From Clostridium homopropionicum DSM 5847 (GTDB lineage: Bacteria; Bacillota; Clostridia; Clostridiales; Clostridiaceae): a DNA stretch of 64,000 nucleotides. Position numbers and translations under genes: made by a program. Below, one piece after another: positions 26,036 through 34,586 of the stretch; position 1 is the stretch's first letter, and each line of letters starts with the position of its first letter. A model generated the notes under the pieces. It ran no database searches, was not told the origin of the DNA, and saw only the letters and a list, made by a program, of their open reading frames with translations. Where the stretch lies: positions 111,220 to 175,219 of the forward strand of contig NZ_LHUR01000036.1 of assembly GCF_001263795.1 (NCBI RefSeq), written 5' to 3'.

Positions 26036-27526
26036 CTACTCCTCCAATTTTATAATCATATTACTTATAGTAAACTTATTGTTTACCTTTATGTAAGTGT
26101 TACTTTCTACAGCTTCTAAAGTCCTATATCTATTTTTTAAAAGCTCTAATCCATGACTTAAAATATTTTCTTCCTCTATTTCTCCAATATTTATAGGTGA
26201 TTTTTGGTGAAGAATCATGCAAAAACTATAAAATATTCTGTTATTAAGTATGTAATTAACTTCATTATCTTTTATGTAATCTACTATTTCTCCTAAGGCA
26301 ATCTTATTTTTATCCCCTATAACCTGAAGGATTAATTCCATAAGCCTTTTAAAATCCTCTTTTAAATGTAATAACTCTTTCTTTATATTTTCCTCATCTA
26401 TATCTAAAAAGTAATCCTCTTTATCAATATTTTTATCATTACTATTAATTCTTTGAGGAGAAAAAACACTTAATGGGGACCAGCTTTTGTTCACTTCTAA
26501 GCTTAAGAATGGGTTTACTATTCTTCTTGATGCCTCAAGGGGCAATGGAGAAGCAGTAAATCTTGCTGCAACTTCTTGATTAAAATTAAAAGATTCTATA
26601 CCTGCATAATAAAGAGATTCTTGTGCCGATTGCAGCGCTGTTGTTTTTAAAGCTATACTTTCTTTTAAAAGTGTGCTGTGTTCATAATGAACCTCTCCTA
26701 ATTCTTTATCTATTTGTATAACAAGTTCATAGGTTTTCCTATCCTTCTCACTCTTAAACTCATAGCTCATCTTTTCTCTAGTTTCTCTTACAAATTCCCT
26801 AAGTTCTCTAAATTCTTCACTTTCAATATTTAGTCTAAGATTTATATCCTCAACTGTATTCTTATATCTCTCGTAGGTTTCATCTGAAATTATATTTCTC
26901 TGTATTTCATGCTTTATTTTATATATTCTCTCATAAAGGTTGCTTACACTTAATCTCATCTCATCAATTTGCCTTAAAGCTCCTACAAATTCTCCCTTTT
27001 CCAGCTGTTTTCTTAAAACCAGCTGATTTATTGATATTTGGAATTCAGAAAAGTATTCTTTAGTTGCAAATATTAGATCTAATCCTTGCTCATCTAACAT
27101 ATAATACTGAGTATTGCTTTCATTATCCCACATACTGGCTTTTAAAATAGAATACTGAACAACTTCACTTCGCCTTGTATCCCAATTATAAAAAGTCTTA
27201 CTATTTCTCTTTCCACTTGGTGGTCTAAAGGCTTCAATAATTGTCCTTGCCAGCTCTTCAAAACCCTCACTGCTTAGATTCACTTCTTCTTTATTTATAG
27301 CTTCAAAAAAACTTCCTAGTTCCTTAACTCCATTTTTCTTATTTCTCATAAGCATATTTTCAAAGAAAAATAAAAGAGTAATTAGTCCAAAGCTAAAACA
27401 ATCCACTAGATTTCCATTACCATCTTTGAATCTTTTATCCTGCAATTTATATAGTGGTTCAAATAGTGCAATTCTTTTTACTCTTTCATCATAGTCCTTA
27501 GTAATATCCTTTATGCTTAAATTCAT
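26036..27526 (-). CDS. jetA: Wadjet type II JetA (kleisin/MukF-like)
   Basis: 496 residues. The N-terminal part is helical (FGLITLLFFFENMLMRNKKNG), a long coiled region spans about 190-300 (YERYKNTVEDINLRLNIESEE), and the C-terminal 150 residues are again helical. The arrangement matches JetA, the kleisin-like subunit bridging the SMC heads. Its ATG overlaps the jetD stop as TAATG, and GGGGG serves as RBS. JetA-family assignment rests on gene order with clear JetC and JetD neighbours as well as overall layout. Confidence 0.88.
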   Translation of the reverse strand: MNLSIKDITKDYDERVKRIALFEPLYKLQDKRFKDGNGNLVDCFSFGLITLLFFFENMLMRNKKNGVKELGSFFEAINKEEVNLSSEGFEELARTIIEAFRPPSGKRNSKTFYNWDTRRSEVVQYSILKASMWDNESNTQYYMLDEQGLDLIFATKEYFSEFQISINQLVLRKQLEKGEFVGALRQIDEMRLSVSNLYERIYKIKHEIQRNIISDETYERYKNTVEDINLRLNIESEEFRELREFVRETREKMSYEFKSEKDRKTYELVIQIDKELGEVHYEHSTLLKESIALKTTALQSAQESLYYAGIESFNFNQEVAARFTASPLPLEASRRIVNPFLSLEVNKSWSPLSVFSPQRINSNDKNIDKEDYFLDIDEENIKKELLHLKEDFKRLMELILQVIGDKNKIALGEIVDYIKDNEVNYILNNRIFYSFCMILHQKSPINIGEIEEENILSHGLELLKNRYRTLEAVESNTYIKVNNKFTISNMIIKLEE

Positions 27527-28551
27527 TAAAATCCCCCAAATCTATCTTTATAAGAATTTAGTATTTCACACAAATCCTCTTTTTTTAATGCTTCCTGTGG
27601 ATAATATTTTCCCTGCTTTAATACCTGTGAAATCTGTTTTTTATAGCTATCTTGAAAATTATCTAAAAAGCTGCTTAAAGCTTTAATATTTTTTTGTTGA
27701 TTTGTTTTTCCATCTAGAGGCTCTTGTAATAATAATTTCTCATAAAATATTTCAGCTAGCTTTACTGGATACTTGTCTTTTAAATTGTTCCAGATAGCTA
27801 TGCCCTCAAAATCCAGATCACCAAAGTAAAAAATTTCATTTTCGCTCTCTTCTATCCCTAATTGTTTTTCCAGGTTGTTTATATTAGATACTATTTTCCA
27901 GCCGCAGCCATAAGTAAGGGAAGTAAATACACTTTCCCTCAATAAATCTAACAGCAGGTAAAAAATACTTTTATTCTCTACTATAATGTGATACTTCTTA
28001 TTTTCATTAAACAACTTGGGATTAACCGCTATCATTAGTGGTTCAGGATTATAATTTATTCTAAGCTTATGCCACAACCCCATTCTTTCTAAAATAGCTT
28101 TTCCTCCCTTTTCATCTATCCATTTTTCATCACCTATTATTTGAAAAGAACGTTCTGGTGAAGTAGCATCCTCCCTTGGAATACCATTTTCTTTTATGTA
28201 ATCATTTATCTTAATGATATAAGGAAAATCTTTACGCCAATATTGCTCATCTTTATTTAGATAGAAGCTTAGATTTATCTCTATCTCCATCTTTAATAAA
28301 TATTTTTTAATCTCTTCTTCACTGTCTCTATGCAAGGCTTCTTTATTTATCCTATATTTGTAGCATAAGGGGATCTTTTTTCCATTATTATTTGATGAAT
28401 TTATTGGAATTAGTAATCCTTCTTCTACTAAATTCAATATTCCTCTTGCAAAATCCTCGTAGGAACAGCCCCCTCCAATAATATTTTCTAAATTCTCCAA
28501 ATTCACCGTTTTTCTTTTTAAGTTTTTTATGTAATTGATAATTATATCCAT
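27526..28551 (-). CDS. jetD: Wadjet type II nuclease subunit JetD (Toprim)
   Basis: The 341-residue protein has an N-terminal winged-helix part and a C-terminal Toprim domain. VENKSIFYLL (about 191-200) carries the conserved glutamate, and FYFGDLDFEGIAIW (about 241-254) carries the DxD motif. In Wadjet, JetD nicks or cuts the plasmid DNA compacted by JetABC. It is the first gene of the operon, with GAGGAG upstream of the ATG. All catalytic acidic residues expected for Toprim are present, so the system appears intact. Confidence 0.92.
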   Translation of the reverse strand: MDIIINYIKNLKRKTVNLENLENIIGGGCSYEDFARGILNLVEEGLLIPINSSNNNGKKIPLCYKYRINKEALHRDSEEEIKKYLLKMEIEINLSFYLNKDEQYWRKDFPYIIKINDYIKENGIPREDATSPERSFQIIGDEKWIDEKGGKAILERMGLWHKLRINYNPEPLMIAVNPKLFNENKKYHIIVENKSIFYLLLDLLRESVFTSLTYGCGWKIVSNINNLEKQLGIEESENEIFYFGDLDFEGIAIWNNLKDKYPVKLAEIFYEKLLLQEPLDGKTNQQKNIKALSSFLDNFQDSYKKQISQVLKQGKYYPQEALKKEDLCEILNSYKDRFGGF

Positions 28552-28630
28552 ATTTAATTCTCCTCGGGATTATATAAAAATAAGCCCTGTTCTTTCCATG
28601 GCTTATTAAACATTTGACTGCCTTTGTTTT

Positions 28631-28654
28631 CTCTTTTCTCCGGTGGCATGCACC
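28631..28654 (+). repeat. GGTGCC repeat, variant core
   Basis: CTCTTTTCTCC followed by GGTGGCATGCACC. The outer GGTG/CACC pair is kept and the middle is changed to another palindrome (GCATGC). A partial TAGGCACCTT follows. Confidence 0.75.
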
Positions 28655-28670
28655 TTTTATAGTAGGCACC

Positions 28671-28907
28671 TTAGCTAATATAGCCTGCTTTCCATTTTTC
28701 TATGCTCCATTTAAAATGCATATTTAAGCTTTCCTCTGCAAGTTTACTATTTATCTTCATTAAACTCTCTAATTCAGGTGGAGTATATTTTTCAAGTTCT
28801 TTCATTAGTATTCCAGCATCTTTTAGAAATACAGGTTTTGTATATAAGTCAGTATTAGTTGCTTTCTCCCTATTAAGAGTTTTTGCTGGGGACAATATGG
28901 CTATCAT
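28671..28907 (-). pseudogene. yaaA: YaaA (DUF328) N-terminal fragment
   Basis: The first 65 or so residues (MIAILSPAKTLNREKATNTD, then LKDAGILMKELEKYTPPELE and LMKINSKLAEE) match the start of the peroxide-stress protein YaaA, which is normally about 250 residues. The frame ends after KAGYIS at a repeat-rich junction, so roughly three quarters of the gene is missing. The lost part includes the DNA-binding C-terminal region. Confidence 0.85.
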
Positions 28908-28933
28908 TTATGCCTCACCTCATTTTATTTGTT

Positions 28934-29239
28934 TTAAATTATAGTATAGGAATTTCCATAGGCTGGATAAATCTTTGCTACTTTATAATCTTTTATTAAC
29001 TTCCAACTATCTCTAATTACCTGGTCGTTATAGGCTTCCATTAGAGCAAATTCTGGAAGATCGCCTGTAAATGCACAACATCTATCAATAATTAGAGTTA
29101 TGCTATCATCTGTATGACCAATCTTACTCCTAAATTCTTTAGGTCTTGTACAATACCTGCATGATCTGGATGGAAATGTGTTACAAGCAGATATTTTATA
29201 TGGCTTATTTTTTATATCATGCTGTTTCAATGAGTACAT
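28934..29239 (-). pseudogene. MBL-fold hydrolase remnant
   Basis: The C-terminal half (IGHTDDSITLIIDRCCAFTGDL to KIYPAYGNSYTI) is clear metallo-beta-lactamase family sequence. In another frame just upstream (about 29130-29200) the metal motif THFHPDHAGIVQDLKNLGVR can still be read. A deletion and a frame change separate the two parts, and the typical GHxxxS/D strand is lost, so it is non-functional. Confidence 0.75.
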
Positions 29240-29692
29240 TAAGCTATAAATATAATTGCCTTCATTACTTGATTACCACGCTTAATTTGTTCCACAGGGA
29301 ATTGTCTCACCCTTTCTATCACGAACTAACTATCTTTTATCATATTTTAATTTAAAAATTACAAATGGTAGTAATCCTAAAAGAAAAGAATACTTTTTAT
29401 CAATATATCTGTTTGTTAATCCTCTATGAATTGATATTTTATCAGGCAAAATTGGCATTAATAAAAGCATTATAATTACAGGTATTGTTAGGATTAAAAT
29501 ATCTACAAATATACTTTTTTATTAAACTTCATTTTATAATACATCCTCTCTTTATTTAAATGGCTCATGATTTTTTCAATTGTAAAATAAAAAAATAAGT
29601 TCTTATATAGCAATTATAATATATTTTTCAAGTAAAATATCGAATATTTATTGTTCGGCTAGGAATTCTAAATATAAAAAATAGATAGCCCT
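29240..29692. other. Intergenic stretch without a recognisable gene
   Basis: Roughly 450 bp of A/T-rich sequence between the MBL remnant and the terminator behind the Rpn pseudogene. Short hydrophobic reading frames around 29440-29560 look like decayed membrane-protein sequence, but nothing can be named. Confidence 0.6.
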
Positions 29693-29720
29693 TTATGATT
29701 TTCTTGCTTAAGAGACTATC
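29693..29720 (-). terminator. Terminator behind the Rpn pseudogene
   Basis: GATAGCCCTTTA pairs with TAAGAGACTATC with two mismatches, followed on the minus strand by a T-rich run. It is a decayed twin of the perfect hairpin at 41310-41347. Confidence 0.6.
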
Positions 29721-29730
29721 TTATGAAATC

Positions 29731-29753
29731 TCAATTCTCCGGTGCCTGGCACC
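29731..29753 (+). repeat. GGTGCC palindromic repeat copy
   Basis: TCAATTCTCC plus the core GGTGCCTGGCACC, abutting the stop codon of the Rpn pseudogene. The pyrimidine tract is shortened. Confidence 0.9.
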
Positions 29754-30706
29754 TTAATGCTTTCCACGTGCTTCTATAAGCTTCTTTATTTCCGCAATAT
29801 CTTTATCTGAAACACCTGTATATTTCTTTATTTTTTCTTCTGATTCCCCATCAATCAGCATATTCTGAGCAACATCAAATTTTGCTTTTTCTATACCTTT
29901 TTCTTCAATTCTTGGATCATAAAAGCTTTTTACCATACTCTCTACCTCCAAATCAAAGTCCCTATATTTTCCATACATATTCATAAAATATGAGTTAAGA
30001 TTTTCAATAACTATATTCATTTCATCATATAGCCGAAACATTTCAAACTTTTTTATTTCCTCTGGCTTTTTGCTATAACTAACTTCATTCATTTTCTTTC
30101 TAAGCTTAAAAATCTGAAGTGGATAAAGAAGATACATATTTTCATTATAAAGTTTTTTCAAATCGTAGGTCCAATACTTAAGTACTTTTATGTCATAATT
30201 AAAAATGACACCTTTACCAAATTCCATTTCTAGTTTAATAGTATCCTTTACTCCTTCTATCTCTTCAATAAGAATAATATAAGGCTCTGGCATTTTTAAC
30301 TTTATACTTTCCTTCGCATTTGAATAATCTGCTAATTTCACAGCCCTTTCAAAGCTATACCTAAAAACTCTAACAGCAATTTCCTTATCAAATATTGTTT
30401 GAAACTCTAAAGCATATTCATATACATCATTTCCATCTGTTATAGTTATGTACATATCCGCGTAGAAACTTATTAGCTTATTAGAATTATTTTTTCTATT
30501 AATAATCTCTTTATCGCTATAAGTAACCTTGGCATTATAGCTAATATTATCTCCATAGATTGAATTTAAAAAATCAATAATAGGTATTGGATTTTTTATG
30601 CTGAAAAGTTTTTCATTATAGCATCCATCTGTAAATAGCTTTTATATTCCACCTTATCCTCATTAATAAAATTAGTGTTGTAGTAAAAGTTGTTAAATAT
30701 GTTCAT
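29754..30706 (-). pseudogene. Rpn-family PD-(D/E)XK nuclease/transposase, frameshifted
   Basis: The original start is at 30706 (MNIFNN). A one-base deletion in the run after KSYLQMDAIMK shifts the frame. The remaining in-frame part from the alternative ATG at 30455 keeps the nuclease core (DMYITITDGNDVYEYALEFQT) and the C-terminal helix-turn-helix-like tail. Compared with the intact paralogue at 48074-49147, about 29 residues between two Glu-Met dipeptides are missing, as is a stretch of the GMAKGMVKG repeat. A shortened protein of 233 residues might still be made, but the N-terminus would be lost. Confidence 0.85.
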
Positions 30707-30772
30707 CTTAGTTCAGCTCACCTCATATGTTAGAGTACTTACATTAATATTATAGCCAATTAATTCATTTTT

Positions 30773-30786
30773 CAAACATACGTTCG
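30773..30786 (-). promoter_or_regulatory. LexA-type box upstream of Rpn pseudogene
   Basis: CAAACATACGTTCG, reading CGAACGTATGTTTG on the gene strand, matches the Firmicute LexA/DinR pattern GAAC-N4-GTT[C/T]. It is 67 bp upstream of the original start, the same place as in the intact paralogue. Confidence 0.7.
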
Positions 30787-30873
30787 CTAGGTTTTATAAA
30801 TGTATTTTTCATACCGCTTCTGAAATTATGACATTTTACGAGCTAAACCAAGTCTATTTGATTTTCTTAGTTT

Positions 30874-30898
30874 TCTCCTTTCTCCGGTGCCTGGCACC
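30874..30898 (+). repeat. GGTGCC palindromic repeat copy
   Basis: TCTCCTTTCTCC followed by the core GGTGCCTGGCACC, directly abutting the stop codon of the histidine kinase gene. Confidence 0.92.
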
Positions 30899-32275
30899 CT
30901 ATACCTTGTTTAGAGTAATTATAAAGGATACTCCAATATTTTGATTTTCAGCCTTTATAGTACCATTGTACATAGTTACTATTCGCTTTACAATATCTAG
31001 TCCAAGACCAAAGCTGCCACCTTTATCCTTATGAAAAGTACCGAAAATACTGTGAAGTTTATCATCAGGAATTTTCTCACCATCATTATATATTATAATG
31101 TATTGATAACTATTATCTTCATATGCTTTAATTCTAATTAGGGTTTTTGCATATCTTAATTCATTATCAATTAAATTTTCAAGAACTACCGTCCATTGCT
31201 CTTCATCACCATAAACAATTAAATCATCAATATTAACTTCAAATTGAATATTTTTTTCATTATATGAAAAACTATCAACAATTTCTTCAATTAAATTTTT
31301 TATATGAAATTTTTTAGACTCATTTTTATGCTTAGACATATATCTAAGTTTGGTTAAGTAAAGAAGGTTTTTGATTCTCTTTTGCATTCTTTCAGCTTCA
31401 GAATCAATGACATTCATGGTATTTTTTAAATCTCCCTTTGGATAAATACCATCCTCTACGGCTTGAACATAGCTTCTTATCACCATTAACGGTGTTTTTA
31501 AATCATGAGAGGCTTGCTGCAGCATAGTTTGTTCATATTCATCCTGTTTAACTAGTTCTTTTCGCATTTCTTCTATAGATTTTGAAAGTTCTCCAATTTC
31601 ATCATTGCTATTTATATTAATACTTTCATGCCACTGCTTTTTACCAATTTTTCTCACTTTACTTTCTAATTCTTTTAAGGATGTTACAAGCTTTTGTGAT
31701 AAATATTTTGCTGCTATTATACTTAAGATTAATGCTATAATCATAACAGAAAATAATTTTCTCATTAAAGCAGTAGAGAGAGAATTTCTATAAGTATCCC
31801 ACATATACGATACAAGGAAGGTTCCTTTTTTGTTATTACGGTTTATGGTAACCACATATAGTATTCTTCCTGAATTTGTTCTTTGAATATATCTTTTAGT
31901 AATATCAGTTTGATTTTTAACCTGATTCTCTAATTTTTTTAAGAAAAGTTCAGCTGTAGTTTCATTAGGGATGATTTTTTCTATTTTTTGTAAATCTGCC
32001 GCATTATTATTGTAACTGAGCTTTATATGCTTAACTTCTCGTATATCATTGTTTTCACCTGTGACACTATTATCTTCAGTTGAAATTGATTTATTAGTGT
32101 TTTTTAGAATAATATTTTTTTGTGCAGTTTCAATGGTTTTATAGGTTTCCTCTGTAAAAAATCTTTTTATTGCTAAAGTAAAATATAAGGACAGTAAGAT
32201 AAATATAACTAATATAACTGAAGTGAATACTAGCCATATTTGTAGCGCTAAAGGCTTATTTTTTCGGTTTTTCAT
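30899..32275 (-). CDS. Sensor histidine kinase
   Basis: 458 residues. One membrane helix lies at about 10-32, an extracellular domain of about 135 residues follows, and a second helix is near 172-192. A HAMP segment comes next, then the H-box QQASHDLKTPLMVIRSY (phospho-accepting His) and the HATPase domain with N-box (LENLIDNEL), DGEKIPDDKL and GGSFGLGLDIV. It pairs with the response regulator 12 bp upstream. The signal is unknown; a cell-envelope cue is plausible given the exported proteins next to it. Confidence 0.93.
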   Translation of the reverse strand: MKNRKNKPLALQIWLVFTSVILVIFILLSLYFTLAIKRFFTEETYKTIETAQKNIILKNTNKSISTEDNSVTGENNDIREVKHIKLSYNNNAADLQKIEKIIPNETTAELFLKKLENQVKNQTDITKRYIQRTNSGRILYVVTINRNNKKGTFLVSYMWDTYRNSLSTALMRKLFSVMIIALILSIIAAKYLSQKLVTSLKELESKVRKIGKKQWHESININSNDEIGELSKSIEEMRKELVKQDEYEQTMLQQASHDLKTPLMVIRSYVQAVEDGIYPKGDLKNTMNVIDSEAERMQKRIKNLLYLTKLRYMSKHKNESKKFHIKNLIEEIVDSFSYNEKNIQFEVNIDDLIVYGDEEQWTVVLENLIDNELRYAKTLIRIKAYEDNSYQYIIIYNDGEKIPDDKLHSIFGTFHKDKGGSFGLGLDIVKRIVTMYNGTIKAENQNIGVSFIITLNKV

Positions 32276-32287
32276 AATATATCCTTT

Positions 32288-32953
32288 CTAAACGGAAAGT
32301 CTGTACCCATGACCATATATGGTTTCCAATTTTAATTCAGGCATTTTTTTTCTTAGCCTTCGAATTAAATCATCGACTACTCTATCACTTCCAAAATAGT
32401 CATTACCCCAAAGAGCATTAAGTATTTGTTCTCTTGTAATTGCACCTCCTTTTCTATTTATAAGAAGCGTAAGTAAATCGAATTCTTTAGAAGTTAAAGG
32501 TATTTCTTTTTCATCAAGCTTTACTATTCGTTTATTTGTATCTACATTATATCCTTCTATAATTAATAGTGAATCATTTTTATTAGCGCTATAGACTCTT
32601 TTTAGGAGCTTTTGAACTCTAATAACTAACTCTCTTGGCATGAAGGGTTTAGATATATAATCGTCACTTCCCATCTCAAGTCCAATAATTCTATCGATAT
32701 CCTTATCACGAGCAGAAATAAATATTACTGGAATATCCTTATCTTTTTCCTTTATTTCTTTTAATAGTTCAAATCCATCTACATCAGGAAGCATAATATC
32801 TAATATCCATAAATCTGGTTTATTATCTATACTATTTCTTGCTAATTCCCCATTAAAAAATGCTGTAACTTGAAAGCCTTCTTTTTCTAAATAAGAGCGT
32901 AATATGTCATTTAAATTTTCTTCATCTTCAACCAAATATATTTTATAACTCAT
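32288..32953 (-). CDS. OmpR-family response regulator
   Basis: 221 residues. The receiver domain has the acidic pocket VEDEE and phospho-acceptor Asp52 in WILDIMLPDVDG, with conserved Lys in SKPF. The C-terminal winged helix (IPLTSKEFDLLTLLINRKGG, RVVDDLIRRLRKKM) is of OmpR type. AAGGAGGTG precedes the ATG. It is co-transcribed with the sensor kinase and may control the divergently spaced upstream lipoprotein/coiled-coil pair. Confidence 0.95.
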   Translation of the reverse strand: MSYKIYLVEDEENLNDILRSYLEKEGFQVTAFFNGELARNSIDNKPDLWILDIMLPDVDGFELLKEIKEKDKDIPVIFISARDKDIDRIIGLEMGSDDYISKPFMPRELVIRVQKLLKRVYSANKNDSLLIIEGYNVDTNKRIVKLDEKEIPLTSKEFDLLTLLINRKGGAITREQILNALWGNDYFGSDRVVDDLIRRLRKKMPELKLETIYGHGYRLSV

Positions 32954-33056
32954 ATGTAAACACCTCCTTGCAAATCCTAATTGAATTTCATTCTATTTAT
33001 ATAATTATATCAATATTTTGTGTATTCAATAAAGATATATTAATACATAAAGCAAA

Positions 33057-33092
33057 TGCATGGCTTTAAAGTTTATAATTTAAAGTCATGCA
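33057..33092. terminator. Terminator downstream of coiled-coil protein gene
   Basis: TGCATGGCTTTAAA pairs with TTTAAAGTCATGCA (13 of 14 pairs including one G-T), with an eight-base loop. It sits about 30 bp after the stop at 33123 and separates this unit from the response regulator. Confidence 0.8.
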
Positions 33093-33122
33093 TTTTACCG
33101 GAAAACAGAGAGGTTATTTATC

Positions 33123-33923
33123 TTAGCTTAGAGATGTAAGCACTTGATTTAATATAGTACCTCTTTTCTTGATATTATCTAATATGGAAGCTTTCTTATT
33201 TAGTATTGCTTGAAAAGTTGTTCCTGCTGCTTGGTAATCCTTATTTTTTATATTTTCCTTGTAAGTATTCCATAATTGTGCTTTTTCTTTTTCCTGAGAT
33301 TTTATAGTTTCACCTATTGCCTTAGCTTGTTCAAGTTGATTTTTTACACTATCCTTCAATTGACTATTTGTATCTTTTATATTTTTAAGCTCATCTTTTA
33401 GAGGAGCAACCTGGGTTTTAATTGAAGAATATTGGTCCTTAAGGCTGCTTACTTGATTATTTAAATCTAATATTTGCTGTTCAATGCTTTTCATTTTATC
33501 CACATCTTTTGCTTTAACTGCTTCTTTATATTGACTTCTTAAGGAAATTCTTTGTTGATTTAATTGTTTAACTTGTTCTACTAAAGTTTTTCTTTGGCTT
33601 GCTAAATCCTTTAATTTACTTACATTATCTGTATTTAATGTAGTTTTTGCCTTTACTGCATCTTTTATTTTCTTTGCCACTGTATTATTAGCATCTACAG
33701 CTTCTTTTGTTTCTTGTCTAAGTGTTACAAGTTGATTCATATCATCAAAATGTTTATTAAGGTAGGCCTCTCTTGCTTGCTGCTGCTCTGGAGTAAGGTT
33801 TGCACTTTGAGTAGTTTGAGTAGTTTGAGTAGTTTCAGTTGTGTCAGTACCTTCAGCAAAGGCAACTGTTGAAATACTTAAAGCTAATGAAATTGAAAGT
33901 ATAAGTGACATGATTTTTTTCAT
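33123..33923 (-). CDS. Secreted coiled-coil protein
   Basis: 266 residues. The signal peptide is KKIMSLILSISLALSISTVAFA, ending at about residue 23. A Thr/Gln repeat (TETTQTTQTTQ) follows, then an almost entirely helical, Lys/Gln-rich body with heptads (about 45-260). No enzyme motif is visible and the family is not recognised. The pattern resembles extracytoplasmic stress or adhesion helical proteins. AAGGAGGA precedes the ATG. It follows a lipoprotein gene by 22 bp and lies next to a two-component system, which suggests envelope-stress function. Confidence 0.75.
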   Translation of the reverse strand: MKKIMSLILSISLALSISTVAFAEGTDTTETTQTTQTTQSANLTPEQQQAREAYLNKHFDDMNQLVTLRQETKEAVDANNTVAKKIKDAVKAKTTLNTDNVSKLKDLASQRKTLVEQVKQLNQQRISLRSQYKEAVKAKDVDKMKSIEQQILDLNNQVSSLKDQYSSIKTQVAPLKDELKNIKDTNSQLKDSVKNQLEQAKAIGETIKSQEKEKAQLWNTYKENIKNKDYQAAGTTFQAILNKKASILDNIKKRGTILNQVLTSLS

Positions 33924-33945
33924 TTTTTAATCCTCCTTAAAATAA

Positions 33946-34338
33946 TTATTTAACACTAAAATGTGATGGAATACTATTTAAATCACTATTATCATTTAGA
34001 AGCGAATCTATTTCATCTTGAGTAAGCTGCTCTGATTGAATATATAGTGAATCTAACTGAGAAGTAGAGTCGCTTTTATCGGAATTTAGTAAATCACTAT
34101 CTGTAATATTTCTTGCATTTTTATTTACAGTTGATATGTTATTTGTAGATAAAGAACTTTCATCAGATGAATTATCATCTTTAACAGAAGTATTTTCTGT
34201 TACTAAGGTATTTGTAGATTTTTGTGCATTTGATCCAGTGTTATCTCCAAAATTATTTCCACCCTTTGAACAACCAGTAAATAGTAAAGTTATTATTGTT
34301 AAAAAGCCTATTAATCTAATGACAAATTTTCTTTTCAA
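33946..34338 (-). CDS. Small lipoprotein
   Basis: About 130 residues starting at a TTG with GAGGTG six bases upstream. The signal is KRKFVIRLIGFLTIITLLF with lipobox LFTGC, so it should be lipid-anchored after cleavage. The mature part is Ser/Asn/Asp-rich and low in complexity (SSLSTNNISTVNKNARNI), ending in an acidic segment EQLTQDEIDSLLNDNSDL. No family is recognised. It is the first gene of a pair with the secreted coiled-coil protein. Confidence 0.75.
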   Translation of the reverse strand: MKRKFVIRLIGFLTIITLLFTGCSKGGNNFGDNTGSNAQKSTNTLVTENTSVKDDNSSDESSLSTNNISTVNKNARNITDSDLLNSDKSDSTSQLDSLYIQSEQLTQDEIDSLLNDNSDLNSIPSHFSVK

Positions 34339-34432
34339 AATGATCACCTCTCTGTTTTGTATAGCTTAATTATAGAAATATTTTGTGGTAGAATTATTAA
34401 ATAATTATGTGAAATTGTGTAAACTACAAATA

Positions 34433-34468
34433 AAAACAGACTACCCTTAGTTTAGAGTAATCTGTTTT
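34433..34468 (-). terminator. Terminator hairpin (CAGACTAC family)
   Basis: AAAACAGACTAC pairs with GTAATCTGTTTT with one mismatch. It is nearly identical to hairpins at 48014-48053 and 49263-49293 and stands behind the sensor kinase gene. Confidence 0.75.
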
Positions 34469-34551
34469 ATTAACTGATAATGTTTAATTCTTGGATCATA
34501 TAATTCTAAAAAGTCTGGATTTCTCAAAAATTTAATTCACTGAAATTTCAA

Positions 34552-34577
34552 TTCTCCTTTCTCCGGTGCCTGGCACC
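34552..34577 (+). repeat. GGTGCC palindromic repeat copy
   Basis: TTCTCCTTTCTCC followed by the core GGTGCCTGGCACC, nine bases from the stop of the kinase gene. It is preceded by GAAATTTCAA, which also precedes the copies at 40.3 and 44.5 kb. Confidence 0.92.
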
Positions 34578-34586
34578 TTTAATTAA

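Noticed and set aside
28388..28669. A 93-codon minus-strand frame over the start of jetD.
   Set aside because: It overlaps jetD in another frame, has no RBS and translates the repeat; jetD has clear domains.
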